From positions 15,531,293 through 15,595,292 of the forward strand of contig NC_086360.1 of the NCBI RefSeq assembly GCF_036324505.1: DNA of 64,000 nucleotides. The letters run 5' to 3'. The DNA is from Eleginops maclovinus (taxonomy: Eukaryota; Chordata; Actinopteri; Perciformes; Eleginopidae). The first letter of the stretch is position 1; each line of letters starts with the position of its first letter. The position numbers and the translations under genes were made by a program. The notes beneath the pieces are model-generated. The model saw only the letters and a list, made by a program, of their open reading frames with translations. It was not told the origin of the DNA and did not search any database. This document shows, piece by piece, positions 1 to 11,600 of this stretch.

Positions 1-70
1 TAGTGTAGGTAAATGGTATTAGTTATTGTGTCCATTACTGTTTGTCCTTGAAAGTACCAAACCATGTTAT

Positions 71-155
<85 letters not shown>

Positions 156-171
156 GTGTGTACACATGTAT
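71..171 (+). repeat. Compound microsatellite, (GT)n then (TATGTG)n
   Basis: About 30 bp of pure GT/TG passes at about position 101 into roughly eight tandem TATGTG hexamers. It ends in a short TATATGTGTGTGTACACATGTA stretch. The long ORF reading across it (repeated VCVC and VYVY) is a product of the repeat and not a gene. Confidence 0.95.
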
Positions 172-512
172 TTTAGGATTTTTCAAAATCGCTTTACAAA
201 CCCTTTTTTATGTACGCATCGCCTGTTTATGTATAATTGCTGAAGAAGTCGTGCACCGCTCAGACCTCCATCAGCAGATACTTCGGAGGTCGGAGCAGCA
301 GCACTGTGTCTCAGTGGACAACGCAGAAACGCAGTGGACACATGGTTCTGTTGCGTTGACGCTTGCCGGTGGGCGTGTGTGGGGCTTTGGGTTAACGAGA
401 CCAACAACCAATCACATTAATCTCCAGCCCCAGACACTCACCCTGTCTCTGCCACCTCCCTCCATGCCTGGTTCCTCCTGTTTGAATCCCTGTATGTGTA
501 CAGGGACTTGTC
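172..512. other. Unique-looking intronic DNA left of the hAT insertion
   Basis: No gene is recognised. The stretch ends with the target-site sequence GTATAAGC at 513-520. A 166-aa plus-strand ORF overlapping it starts inside the microsatellite and has no recognisable domain. Confidence 0.6.
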
Positions 513-520
513 GTATAAGC
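513..520. repeat. hAT target-site duplication, left copy
   Basis: GTATAAGC immediately precedes the CAGTG terminus and is repeated exactly at 3345-3352 just after the right terminus. Confidence 0.95.
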
Positions 521-537
521 CAGTGATTCTTAAACTA

Positions 538-583
538 GGGGTCGCGACCCCAAACGGGGTCGGCAAAAACTTCCGTGGGGTCG
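538..583 (+). repeat. Left subterminal GGGGTCG repeats
   Basis: The motif GGGGTCG occurs at 538-544, 556-562 and 577-583. The first overlaps the perfect 14-bp palindrome GGGGTCGCGACCCC (538-551). Related copies lie near the right end (3281-3286 GGGGTC and 3312-3318 GGGGTCG) on the same strand. hAT transposases often bind short subterminal repeats, so these are candidate binding sites by inference. Confidence 0.6.
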
Positions 584-851
584 CAAAATTATTTGTTACT
601 TCAGTCGGAAATTAGCTGTTATAACACCTGGTGAAACAACGAAAAATAAAATGTCAATACAATGAAAATCTGCCTTTTTCTCATTCCTACACGCTGTTAA
701 GAGGGAGAGAGAGAGAGAAAAAAAAAAGTTGCCCAGCTTTAAATGGCGTTTCGAATCGTTTATTGGTCCTATGATAGAAACAATGTAACAATCTGCGCCC
801 ACTGTTCAAACTCAATTTCTTCCCGGTTTTTTTACAATACGTCATAGTTAA

Positions 852-907
852 CTCGCCACGTTACTAGCCACGTTTGTGATACTAGCCACTTTTTTAGCCA
901 CTAGCCT
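852..907 (+). promoter_or_regulatory. Short direct repeats just upstream of the transposase start
   Basis: Four related copies of (C/A)TAGCCAC or CTCGCCAC followed by GTT or TTT lie head to tail in about 55 bp, ending about 20 bp before the ATG at 928. They could be promoter or transposase-binding elements. There is no direct evidence of function. Confidence 0.3.
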
Positions 908-927
908 AGTTATAACTTTCATCAAAA

Positions 928-2820
928 ATGGACAGGTGGCTGCTAAAAAACAATGATTTGAGCTCAGAAGTGCCATCTACCTCCAGTTGTGCACCTACTC
1001 CTCCGCGATCCTCAGATGGGACAAGTTTGGCCGGTGGTGAGAATAAAAAAGACCCACCAACGAGGCGTCGCCGATACCTGAAAGAATTTCTTAAATATGG
1101 ATTCACGTGCCAGGTAAAACATGAGCTCGACCACCCACAGTGTGTTATTTGCGGCGATGTTCTGGCACATGAAAGTTTAAAGCCCACAAAAATGAGACGA
1201 CATCTCGAAAGCCGACATCCAGATGATGCTCAGAAACCCATGACATTTTTTTTACGAAAAGAAGCTGCGCTGCATGGGCAAAAGACCGTTGTGCATAGCC
1301 AAGCTACTGTGCCCACCAAAGCCTTGGCAGCGTCATACAAAGTGGCCCACCTTGTAGCCAAAGCACAAAAGCCACACACAATTGCTGAAAGCCTCATCCT
1401 TCCTGCAGCAATTGCGATGACCACAGCAATGCATGGTGAAAAGATCGCAAGTGTGCTTAAACAGATTCCCCTCTCCAATGATACCATGTCCAAACGCATT
1501 AACGACATCGCTAATGATATGAAATGCCAGCTCATCGAGAGAGTGAAAAACAGCCGGTTTTCTTTGCAGTTAGACGAGTCTACTGACTTGACTAATGTAG
1601 CCCATTTAATGGTTTTCATTCGCTACAGTCATGACGGGAAACTGCATGAGGACATGCTGTGCTGCTCTCCGATGGAAGGAAGATGTACTGGTGGAGACAT
1701 TTTTAACTGTCTTAATGGTTGGATGGAGGAGACAGGCCTGGATTGGGATAAATGCATAAGCATATGCACTGACGGTGCCGGGGCTATGATGGGAAAACAC
1801 AAAGGGCTGAAAGCCAAGGTCCTTAGCGTTGCACCACATGTCAAGTTCACACACTGCATTATCCATAGGGAGGCCCTGGCATCCAAGACACTTGAACCCG
1901 AGCTTAACAATGTTCTTCAAACAGCAATCCAAATAGTGAATTCGATCAAATCGCGCCCTTTAAATTCACGACTCTTCGCCCTTCTCTGCCAGGAAATGGG
2001 GTCTGCACATGAATCCCTTCTTTTTCATTCAGAGGTAAGGTGGCTTTCACGGGGCAAAGTTCTTACACGCCTGTTCGAGTTGCGAAGCGAGGTGCGCACC
2101 TTCCTCTCAGACGTGCATTCCCCTCTTGCAGACCATCTCACTGACTCGAGATGGTTATCACGTCTTGCATACCTGGCGTGCATATTTGACAAATTAAATA
2201 GTCTCAACCTGTCACTACAAGGCCCCAGCACAAACATCCTGACCCTCTCAGACAAAGTGAATGCTTTCACAAAAAAATTGCAGCGTTGGGCAGCCCGTGC
2301 AGAGAGTGGGGACTTTGAAATGTTCTCGGAGCTGCACGACTTTTTGGAGAGTGACATGAATGCCAATTCATTGAAAGAGTCAATAACCTGTCATCTTCGT
2401 AGTCTCCTCGACAAATTCAATAAGTATTTCCTCACGGAGAATGTAGAGCCTTTTGACTGGGTACGACAACCATTCACCAACTGCTCCTCAAACAACCTGC
2501 CATCTGAGCTCGAGGATGCGCTGATTGAGCTGTCCAGCGACCGCACATTGCAGGCGTCGTTTGCCTCAAAAACTCTAGATGAATTCTGGCTGTCAGTTGT
2601 GCAGGAATACCCCGGGTTGTCCAAGGCTGCCATGGACATCCTCACGCCGTTTGGATCAACCTATCTGTGCGAAAAGACATTTTCGTCCCTGGCCTACATA
2701 AAGAACAAATACAGATGTCGTCTCAACAGCATGGAGGAGAATCTTCGTGTTGCTGTGAGCAGCATCGATCCCCGAATTGACCTGCTATGCTCGCGGAAGC
2801 AGGCCCATCCTTCTCATTGA
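928..2820 (+). CDS. hAT transposase with N-terminal BED zinc finger (ZBED-like)
   Basis: The uninterrupted 630-aa ORF would excise and reinsert the surrounding element in the nucleus. Visible order: basic, Ser/Pro-rich N-terminus; BED finger with C72, C75, H92 and H97 (C-x2-C-x16-H-x4-H); RNase H-like core with LDEST (D216) and TDGAGAMMGKHKG (D282); HCIIHRE around 309-315; RW at 371-372; C-terminal hAT dimerisation region with FGSTYLCEKTFSSL (E582) followed by KNKYRCRL. D216, D282 and E582 fit the hAT DDE triad by position; this is assigned by motif and not by alignment. The length suits ZBED5/SCAND3/FAM200-type proteins. ATG at 928 is chosen because the ORF opens with a plausible N-terminus and AAAA precedes it. 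A domesticated host ZBED gene is the alternative, but intact element ends with a target-site duplication favour a mobile copy. Confidence 0.93.
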   Translation: MDRWLLKNNDLSSEVPSTSSCAPTPPRSSDGTSLAGGENKKDPPTRRRRYLKEFLKYGFTCQVKHELDHPQCVICGDVLAHESLKPTKMRRHLESRHPDDAQKPMTFFLRKEAALHGQKTVVHSQATVPTKALAASYKVAHLVAKAQKPHTIAESLILPAAIAMTTAMHGEKIASVLKQIPLSNDTMSKRINDIANDMKCQLIERVKNSRFSLQLDESTDLTNVAHLMVFIRYSHDGKLHEDMLCCSPMEGRCTGGDIFNCLNGWMEETGLDWDKCISICTDGAGAMMGKHKGLKAKVLSVAPHVKFTHCIIHREALASKTLEPELNNVLQTAIQIVNSIKSRPLNSRLFALLCQEMGSAHESLLFHSEVRWLSRGKVLTRLFELRSEVRTFLSDVHSPLADHLTDSRWLSRLAYLACIFDKLNSLNLSLQGPSTNILTLSDKVNAFTKKLQRWAARAESGDFEMFSELHDFLESDMNANSLKESITCHLRSLLDKFNKYFLTENVEPFDWVRQPFTNCSSNNLPSELEDALIELSSDRTLQASFASKTLDEFWLSVVQEYPGLSKAAMDILTPFGSTYLCEKTFSSLAYIKNKYRCRLNSMEENLRVAVSSIDPRIDLLCSRKQAHPSH

Positions 2821-2944
2821 CATGGCGTCCGTATAAGAGGAAGTGAGATCGTTCCAATCATACACACTCTCTGTTGACTCTTGACTCCCGTTTGATTTGG
2901 ACATTTGTTTCATTGCTTTGTTTGTTCCAGTTCTTGTTTGCGTT

Positions 2945-2950
2945 AATAAA
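2945..2950 (+). terminator. Candidate polyadenylation signal of the transposase
   Basis: AATAAA lies 125 bp after the transposase stop codon and inside the element, in the correct orientation. Confidence 0.5.
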
Positions 2951-3249
2951 TTGTTGCCGCCCAGGCCTTTTCTTACACATTGCCTATTTGTTTTTGCTTG
3001 ATTGACAGTCGTTACCATGGGTTTGCAATGCATAACGTTGTCCTGGCAACGCGATTTACAGCCCGCCCCCAAACAACCAAACTGCAGATGGCATTGCTGT
3101 TTCTTTCAAAATGTATGACTATCACTCAAATCATTGGAGACGCAAACTCGTAAATTAATTCACACAAAATCGTTCCTTTTCCATAAAATAATCGTCATAC
3201 ATTGTTAATTTGTTTGGATTGGAACAAAAAATCGGTTGCTACGGAAACG

Positions 3250-3257
3250 TGACGTCA
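3250..3257. promoter_or_regulatory. Consensus CRE palindrome TGACGTCA in the hAT right arm
   Basis: The perfect 8-bp CREB/ATF palindrome sits about 90 bp inside the right end of the element. Such a match can occur by chance; activity is unproven. Confidence 0.25.
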
Positions 3258-3344
3258 CACTTACACACTTTTGGGAAAGTGGGGTCACCAAACCTCTCCA
3301 GTTTTTTTTGTGGGGTCGTCAGACAAAAAGTTTAAGAACCACTG

Positions 3345-3352
3345 GTATAAGC
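3345..3352. repeat. hAT target-site duplication, right copy
   Basis: GTATAAGC directly follows the right CACTG end and matches 513-520 at all eight positions. Confidence 0.95.
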
Positions 3353-5397
3353 CCGGGTGATTCCCTACTGGTATTATTATTTTCTCCTCCATTTTTGGGG
3401 AAAATGACAAAATGAGCCGCGCTATGAATCGCCCAGCCTATTTACATACACGCGGTTTGATTGTCTAGCGCTTGTACTGGCATATTTGGATAAACAGGAT
3501 TTGATTGGCTGGCGCTTTCGTCGACACTTGTAAAGTTGACCTTTTATCAACTTTCACCACGAGCAACGTAAGTAAAGTGAAGAAATGGAACCACAACTCA
3601 GTTCATCTAAGCTTGATGTCACCCCATTCAAAGTGAACGGGAAGTGTCTCCGTTGAAGCTCCCAACAGAAACGTGGACAGGCCATAAGAGGATAAGATAA
3701 GAGGTACTGTATTGATCCCAAACTGGGAAATGTTTACTTCGCAGCAGGATAAAACAAAACAAGGCATTGCACATAATTAGAAATTAAAGTAGAAATGATT
3801 GGAGGTGTTAAGGAATAGCATCCATATGCATAACATGTTCAACCAACACCATGATTATGCAGATCATAATACTAAAAGCACGGGCCTGTTTTAGTAATTA
3901 TACTAATTTAAATCCAGCCATTCAATGGACAGGTGGCGCGAAAAGGTTCAGTGCCAGGAGCTGGAATAATGTTCACACAAGCCTTTGTAAGGTGGGAGTA
4001 ATGGTAAAGGTGGCATCACAGGCTATGGCCAACCTAGCAAACTACAAAGCCAAATATTACACCTTGGGTAAGAGACAGAAAAAAAGAGTATGAGAAATAA
4101 AAGTGTCTGAAAAGCAATGTCATTAAACAATAAAGTGTAGAGCTGAAACAGAAAGAGAGGTTTAAATGGACAATACTGTTTTAAAGCAATCATCACTAAA
4201 GAAAGATATAAAGAAAGGAATTGAGATAGATTCAAAAGGAATAAAAATCAATGAGTGAGGCCAAAAAGCACAATGTAGCCCTTAACAAGTATCTCTTCAA
4301 ATAAGCAACTGAAAATCCTCTTGTTACCGAAGCCCACATATGACAAGAAGTGACTGGAAGATATTGCATTCTGCACTACGATACTCAGCCAATTTGTGCC
4401 TCTTTGCAGCCAGTCTGTTGGCTTGCACAGTTTTTGCCATCCGCTGGTGTGACTCTCACCATCAAGCTGTTAGTCACCCACAGGATTCCTGCTGCATGAT
4501 TTACCCCCCTCTCTGGCACATTAAAAACTAAAATAAAAAATATATATTAATTATTACGCAACTGAAACTAACATTCTGTTTATTTCACTATTTAGTAGCA
4601 TGTCCCACACCTGGTCTCCACTCTGATAGGATGATACAGGCGGGTTATTGTCCGTGGTAAATCGACAGCTAAATGCAGTTTTTCCTTTTCTTTCATAGCA
4701 ACACCAAAGCTTTTTGTGTGTATGTGCATGAGCCACTGTTTTCCCTATATCACCTTGGATTCCATGGATAAAAGCTTTTATCAGACAGCCCATTAACTTA
4801 TATAATTATAATGCATAAGAGAGACGGCAGGATTGCACGACAGGCTTCGTTTTATGTCCAATCCCCAGACAGAGGTAAAAGGTTCTGTTGAAAAGAAAGA
4901 ACATCTCCAAGGGTTTCACTGTTGTTTGTTTGGTCTGCAGGGGACAGAGAAAATAGAAGCAAAAGCGAGCCAAAACTAAAAAAGTATAAAGGACAATCAG
5001 GGGAGGGTGAGGCGGGTGATGAGACCAATATCTCTTTCAAGACTTTGCATCAATGACATGGCCTTCTGCTGGAGATCTCCTAATTGCTCTACCACACTTT
5101 GTCTTCCCTGCTCCATTAGTTTAGACTCCATGACTTTGAATCAGTCCATACATCAGCACTTCATCTATCTGCTTTCACTCACACATACTCACCTCCCCCT
5201 TTGTTTGTTTGTACTGTCTCAGTCTCTCTCCTTCCTTCTCTTTTTTTAATATTAGCATTTGATTCATGAATCCTTGTTATTTTTCTATGCCTCATGTCCT
5301 TTGTCTTACATCCTTCACTCTAATCCAGTTTATTCCTCTTATTTTTCTGACTCAACCTTGAACCCAAGTCAAATACTGTACATGTAAAACTCCAGCC
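3353..5397. other. Non-coding intronic stretch, one LINE-tail-like fragment
   Basis: No gene is recognised. A short stretch at 3690-3800 looks like a LINE 3' tail and is listed separately. The remainder is AT-rich, with a CT-rich patch near 5190-5245. ORFs of 60-80 codons here have no recognisable domain. Confidence 0.6.
3690..3800 (-). mobile_element. Probable LINE 3'-end fragment
   Basis: The text GATAAGATAAGAGGTACTG, then ATTGATCCCAAACTGGGAAAT and a GCACAT-containing tail, resembles the 3' ends of fish non-LTR elements read in reverse, where 'gatcccaaactgggaaat' is common. This is recognised from memory of fish repeats; no coding part is present and the ends are not defined. Confidence 0.4.
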
Positions 5398-5604
5398 TAC
5401 AGCTGTGGAAAAAATTAAGAGACCACTTCAGCATTGTCAGTTTCTCTGGTTTTATTATTTACAGGTACGTCTTTGAATTAAACCATTTTTTAGTTTTGTT
5501 TGTATTCTATAAACTACTGACAATTTTTTTCTCTGTTTTGGAATTCAACAGACACTGGAATGCCTGCCATACATGTAGAACAATTGGAGTGGTCTCCTGT
5601 ATGT
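5398..5604 (+). mobile_element. Small TA-flanked DNA element, copy 1 (3' end damaged)
   Basis: It begins TACAGCTGTGGAAAAAATTA followed by AGAGACCACTTCAGCATTGT and shares its body with the copy at 21674-21896 (TTTATTATTTA, ATTCTATAAACTACTGA, GGAATTCAACA, CATGTAGA, ATTGGAGTGGTCTC). The right terminus degenerates after GGTCTCCTGTATG. About 17 bp present in copy 2 between CATGTAGA and ATTGGAG is absent. Non-autonomous; TA flanks suggest a Tc1/mariner-type origin by inference. Confidence 0.8.
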
Positions 5605-8600
5605 TAACTGTTGGTACACAGATAAACCTGCTTGTTTTGATATGGGTTCTGCAGTGGAATATGTGTTAATGCAAAGAAGTTGGATGATGAAGTGGATTAT
5701 TATACCTGGTTTTGGATTAAATTACTGACAGGGTTTGTAATCAGACCAACTATCAAGACAGACAGGAAAACCGACAAAGATGTTCATGGTTTCAGTTGGT
5801 TAAAGTGCACATGGACCTATCTGTTCAATAATTACATGCTTGTAATGTTTACAGCCCAACCACTGGCAGGAAAACATTCCATCCACACAATGAACCAGGT
5901 ACTTAGACGGGGGAATCTACATCCGCTACAAGAAAAATGTGCTCCTATCAATCGGCTACCCATCGCTATCGGTCAGATTTAGCTTCTAAATAGTTAGATC
6001 TGTGGTGTCTTTAAAGGCTCTTTGTAGAGCCGATAAGACGTTGGCTCTGCAATGTATTTAATACTCATGTGCTTGCTACTCTCTTACAGCAACACAGATG
6101 GAAACATGTTTTGAGTCAGCCGAGTGCAGTCTCTTGTTTTTGTTTCAGTTTTCCATGTCCACAGTGTTTATTCTAAAGCAAGACTAAGGTAAAGTAAGTG
6201 TTTCAATAAAATATAGATAAATGCTGGCAAAGGAGATAGTTATTACGTCCTCTGTGTTCCCCTTTGTCTCATTTCCTGCCTGTTTTCACGATCATTGTGT
6301 TCTTCGCCTCTGCATCTGCTAAAGTTTCCTGAAACCTGAGTTTGTTTCCAATCATTGATGCATTTTTTCCAAAAGGCCGGGTAGAAACATGTTACACAGG
6401 AATTTGATAAGAACTAATGTATTGGGATGTAATGAATCAGTGGTTTGATCTCCAGTCTCTCTGCAGTTAGTGATATTTAGTATTGAAAAATAAGAAATCT
6501 TCCACACAGTTCTGCTGCTTCACCTGAGGTGATCACATAAAGATTACATAGTGGACTGCTGCATTGAATTGTTCTCAGATGACCTATGTCCGGATATTAA
6601 GTGAGCTGTGTTTACTTATTCTCTCCTCTCACTCTACCTCGTTCCATTCAGCAGTTCAGAGTAAAGAAGGAAACATTGTGAATAGTTGCTTGCCTTCTTT
6701 TGGCTAGCAACCTATATGTAACATTGCCGCTTCAGTCTTTCCGATGTTACCTTTCCCACTAAAAGCCCCGTACACATGCACCGCATCTCTGCTCATTAGA
6801 GGGAATCATTGAAAGCATTCCGCAACTCCACATAATACTTGACAGTAATGCTCGAATGTATCTCTGCTAAGATTAAATTTGTTATGAGCACCAGTGTGAC
6901 ATGTGAATGCCGAGAGAATTAACGTGTAAAGAGCGAATCTCAGTTAAGAGTGTCTCCAGTCCTGGTGGGATATTAAAATGTATGAACACACTTGGATACA
7001 ATAATTGACTCCTGATGTTTGAAGGCTTTTTATTCACATCCCGCACGGCCTGGCAACGACATAGTATACGTCTATAAAAAAAAGGAATCCATTCCATCTC
7101 CTGTGATAAATAATATTCCATTAGTGTCCTAAGGGTTTGCTCTGGCACTGTTTCAGTATGGTTATCAAGCATTCAGCATGTAGAGCTGTGGTTTTGCGAC
7201 AACATTCATTTAGTCCTTGTGTGTTTATGCACATTAACACAGACCCCCCCATGTGAGTAAAATGAACAGAGTTGAATTGTTCCTTTATTAGATTTTCAGT
7301 GTCTCAAATGACTGTGAAGCAGTTTGTTTAAACACATAATTAACAACTGAGAGGAAAATGCTGTATCTTCGCGACCCTCTTCAAAGAGGGACCAGCTATT
7401 TGACCTGTTTCTTTCAGCAGCTAACACTTCAGCTATTAATCTCTAAATGTGTTCATGAGCAAACTGATCTTCAGCAGAAGCACCTGCTTTAGGGTCAATA
7501 ACACACATTCAACCTCAGACTTCTGCTGTTCGCCATCGAGCTACTCGACTGAATCTGCTGAGGGTTAAGTGGCTGACTAACTCAATGCTACTAGTGCGTC
7601 AGAGGAAGAAGTATTCATACAAGTTCCCAACCCAAGAGTTTTCCCTTACAGGTTCAAGGCTTTAATGTGGACACCCTCAACTGAAAAGCAGCTTGATGTC
7701 AAGTTCAGTAGGAGAAAGAGACAGTGATGCTGTTCCATCATTAATTCAAAAATGAATGCCTCTTCTAAAATTGTAAATCACAGTTGGTAATGACAGCATG
7801 GGAGTTGCACTATGTAGGACTTTTGCCAGCGGGTCAATTCTTGAGACTGGATAAAACATTTAACTTAATACTTAGGAGAATCTCATCCATCAAATATGCC
7901 TAACTTAAGAGCGTTGAACACATTATTAACTGCATAACTACCCTGTCAGTCTTCATTTGACGGAAACTCTTATTGTGTCAACATAATCTATTCCTGTGCC
8001 CTCTGCAATTGAACTGCAGTCTGCGAGCTAAGCACCGTCGCTGTTTCTGGAGCGGATTCATTTTACAAGGTTTCATTTTGTGTGAGTGCTGGCAGGTTAG
8101 ACAAAAGATTTGATTAATGTGCTTAATAATTAACAAAACAAATTAAATATGTATACATATTACAGGTGAACTCTTTTTTCTGTCGTTTCAGTAAGGAATT
8201 CTGAAGACTCATTGAACCAAGGATTTCTGAAGTTTTTTGGGAATACTTTAGAACACTAGTTCTCTGCAGCAGAGGCCCTGATGGGAAACGAGGTTTGTGA
8301 TCAAAGAAAATAAAGTCTGTAGCTTTTTTTCTTTTCTGTCAACATATTAAATGTCTCCATCCTGGTAGCAGTTTTTAAAAGTTTCACTATTAAGCTGGCC
8401 TTAGTGCTGCAATATTTAAGGCATAACGAATGATCAACTTGCTTTTTGTAGCCATGACTTGACTTCTTTGTTGGCCTTTTACCCTCTGTGCCCGCTATTT
8501 TCCATGTCTCCAACTCAGAAAGTCAGCAAGCTCTTTCAAACTTTTGCACAAATGGGACTTTGCCTAATATGGTATTTGAACAGTACTGGAATCATACTAC

Positions 8601-11600
8601 TATGTTAAATGTATTTACAATGTTTTCCAAAATATCTGGACATGTCAAGGAAGAATCTGTGGAACATTTCAAACACTCATATAAGGAAGGGGACAAACTC
8701 TTAAAGCTTCCTGATGACTCAGAACTAAGAAGAAGAAAGGGGGACAATGTGAGGAGAGAATGGAACTCACTGTCAAATGTTCAACAAAATTGATTTTAGA
8801 TTTCATTTTGAGCCATAATAATTGGTCTGGTTTGGTGAATATCTAGAGTCATCTTAGGAAAAGTAACAATCACAAACTGCAGTCCCCGATCCACCCAATC
8901 TGCCTGTCCTTCAGACAATCTTCAGAGGCATCTTTATGAAACTTTTAAAAGCCCGTATTTCTTTGAAGTGAAAACTTGTCCTGTTGATGGTTTTGTATAA
9001 TACCCCAATTCACGTGCTTGCTGTACTGTGAAAAGGCATTTCTTTCCAGGAGATAGTGTGTGCCGCCATCCAAACCGAGCACTGAACCACAACATCCACC
9101 CCTTCTCTGCTTCGACGTCGACCTCACCACCACAAACACACAAATGTACCTCAGACATATTTAATAAAACATGTCCTTTTTCCAGGCTTTTACCCCCACT
9201 GTGAAGCTTTGTCCACTTTGACCATTTTTTGTTTCTTACACATGGTATCACTTGGTCAACCTGATCTTATAAAAGATTCACAGACCGTTTACATGCACCA
9301 AATCACACCACATGCATTATGCAGTGCAGCTATGGTGTAGCTCTCCAACCCCTGTCCCTTCTGCTCTTTGCTAACATCCGTCCTCCTTCCCTTTTCCTTT
9401 CCTGATCTCATGTCTTCTAAAGCTTTGGTGTCCTTGCCCCTTACCCTCTCTTTACAGTCATTGAAAAGCCTTTCTCTCTTTGCTTCTTTATTCCCTTCAA
9501 GCTTTTTGTCCATTTCCTGCAATTCTGCTTCCAGTGACCCCCACCTTTCTAATTTCCTTCCTACTTTTTGTCTTTTCCTTCAGCTAGAAGTAAAAACTTT
9601 GACTCTTGATATTGTATATCCTGAAAGGCTCCCAGCATAGAGCTCGACCACCCTCTGAGCTCAATCTGCAGTTTTCTGTTTTTGCTTTCACTCACTTTGT
9701 TGGTCTGTCTCTGAGATCCTACATCTCTGTCCTTCTGTTCCCCTCTCTTGCTACTCCCATGTTTCTATTTTAATCCATCAAATCAGTTTTCATTGTGTTA
9801 TCATACACTTGTTCAGCATCACAATTTGAGCATTGTTATTTGTTCTTCATTATCTCTAACCAGTTTTAATAGCTCTCTGAACACAATGTAACAGCAGATC
9901 CCACTGCCTTTAGGATGCTTTCCAGCCTGACTGTAAGGATACTTCTGCCTGACCATAGGCGACCTTGTAATAGATCGTTCTGGAATGGTATAGAATAGTT
10001 GCTGATCACCTTGTATTTAACTATTGTGGACTACCACTTTGCTTCTTAACAGTGAGACAGATTAGAAAGTATTTTCTATTCACAGATACTATATGGAAAA
10101 CCAATATAATTTGGTTGGATATCTTTGGATATCTGCAATAGCAGTTTAAGATAATAAGTTGACAATACATCCTTATCTTATCAGTAAAGAAAAACAAACT
10201 GCATGGATAATTACATTATTTTAGAAAATGGATCTAATGTTACAGTGACTGAATTGTGAAATAAGAAACAGTAAACATAACCACAACATTATACATTTGT
10301 TACACTTGTATTAAAGCTATGTCTTGCTTAAATGATAGGATGGTTGATTTGTAGTCGAGAATGGCAGCTCTCTGGAAATTGCTTCAATCTGTTCTCGTCA
10401 AGGAAAAAAATGCTTTTAATGTAAACTCCAGCAATCATTGCACTGGCCTCAACTGACCCAGAGAGAGACACTGACAGTGACACATTCAATATTTCCCCTC
10501 ATCATAAGATGCTCGACTATGGCCTTCCTTTTTAAGGCTATACACAAGTGAGAGGAGTCATTTCCATACATATGGACACGTATATAGTTAAACAGGCCTG
10601 TTCCCATGCATACACATTAACACTGTGTCCTTGGTTCAGAACACATTATATAAAGCTCCCACCGGGAAGCTCTAAACGGACACACACATTTTCACACGCA
10701 GACACAGCCTAGATATCACGTTGGGTCATAGGAGCCCTAGATAAAGGCACGCTGTTAATCAGGCCAACCAAAATAGAGCTCATCATCTTTGGGTTGAAAT
10801 GAGGTTGAGACGGAGGTTATCTTTGGCTTTCCTGTGGGCAATCATGGAAAAATGCATTTGCACTGGAGAAGCATTGATGGTGTCGGCTTGTAATAACTTG
10901 AATGTGCTGTGGTTCATAATTACATGATCTGTATCAAAACTGACAATATTGCTCAAGCGTTCGGGTGGTTAACTTTTATACCTTGGAAAAATGGCTAAAT
11001 TGCTTGAAATTGACAACTAATAATTTTGATTGGGGAGCATCTTACTTTGTTTTGCAGCTCAGGTGAAAAAGTGTTCACTATGAGTGAAAGATATGTAAAT
11101 GATCCTTGATGAGATGGGTAAATGTGGTTCAAGTAAAAATAGTTAAACCCTGAGTGGTGATGTTATTTGTTTGTCTGACGATCCATGCCAAGAGCAAACA
11201 GTCAGTGTATTGGCATTGAGTAGAATTAAAAAGTTTGCCATTTAGATATGTTGAGCCTCTGTGAGGGTTAGGACAATGCTTTTGGATGCCAGGATCATAT
11301 GTTTAACCACCCAAAAAGTAATGCTTTAGTTTTTTGTTTCCTCACTACGCTTTCCAACAAGACATCGATATGAAAAGATGGAATACAAACCAATGTTTGA
11401 TGACACATACATTATGTGTGATTATGCCAGGAACAACTGTGTTAAATAACAATTGCTTTGAAGTTTTTGAAAACTGAAAACACAAAACAGCATTTGGTTA
11501 GACATGTTTCATATATCTGTGATCCAAATGAGGAACCTAATATACCTATTTAATGACTGGAGACAAGCCAGAACAGAGCACACATGTCATCAATAGTCAA

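Larger units (their letters stand above)
521..3344 (+). mobile_element. Complete hAT-superfamily DNA transposon (autonomous-type)
   Basis: The element is 2,824 bp. The left end reads CAGTGATTCTTAAACT (521-536). The right end (3329-3344), reverse-complemented, reads CAGTGGTTCTTAAACT, a 16-bp terminal inverted repeat with one mismatch. It is flanked by a perfect 8-bp target-site duplication, GTATAAGC (513-520 and 3345-3352), the length diagnostic of hAT elements. It encloses one uninterrupted 630-aa transposase ORF. The CAGTGGTTCT terminus and BED-finger transposase resemble the ZBED/Buster/Charlie-type hAT groups; the exact subfamily is inferred. Intact ORF, intact ends and perfect duplication together point to a recent insertion. 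It lies antisense to grid2 in its presumed intron 1. Confidence 0.95.

Noticed and set aside
71..171. Possible CRISPR-like regular array
   Set aside because: The units are contiguous hexamers without spacers; it is an ordinary eukaryotic microsatellite.
928..2820. Possibility that the ZBED-like ORF is a host gene
   Set aside because: It sits exactly between inverted termini with an 8-bp target duplication, so a mobile-element transposase is the simpler reading. Orthology data could reopen the question.
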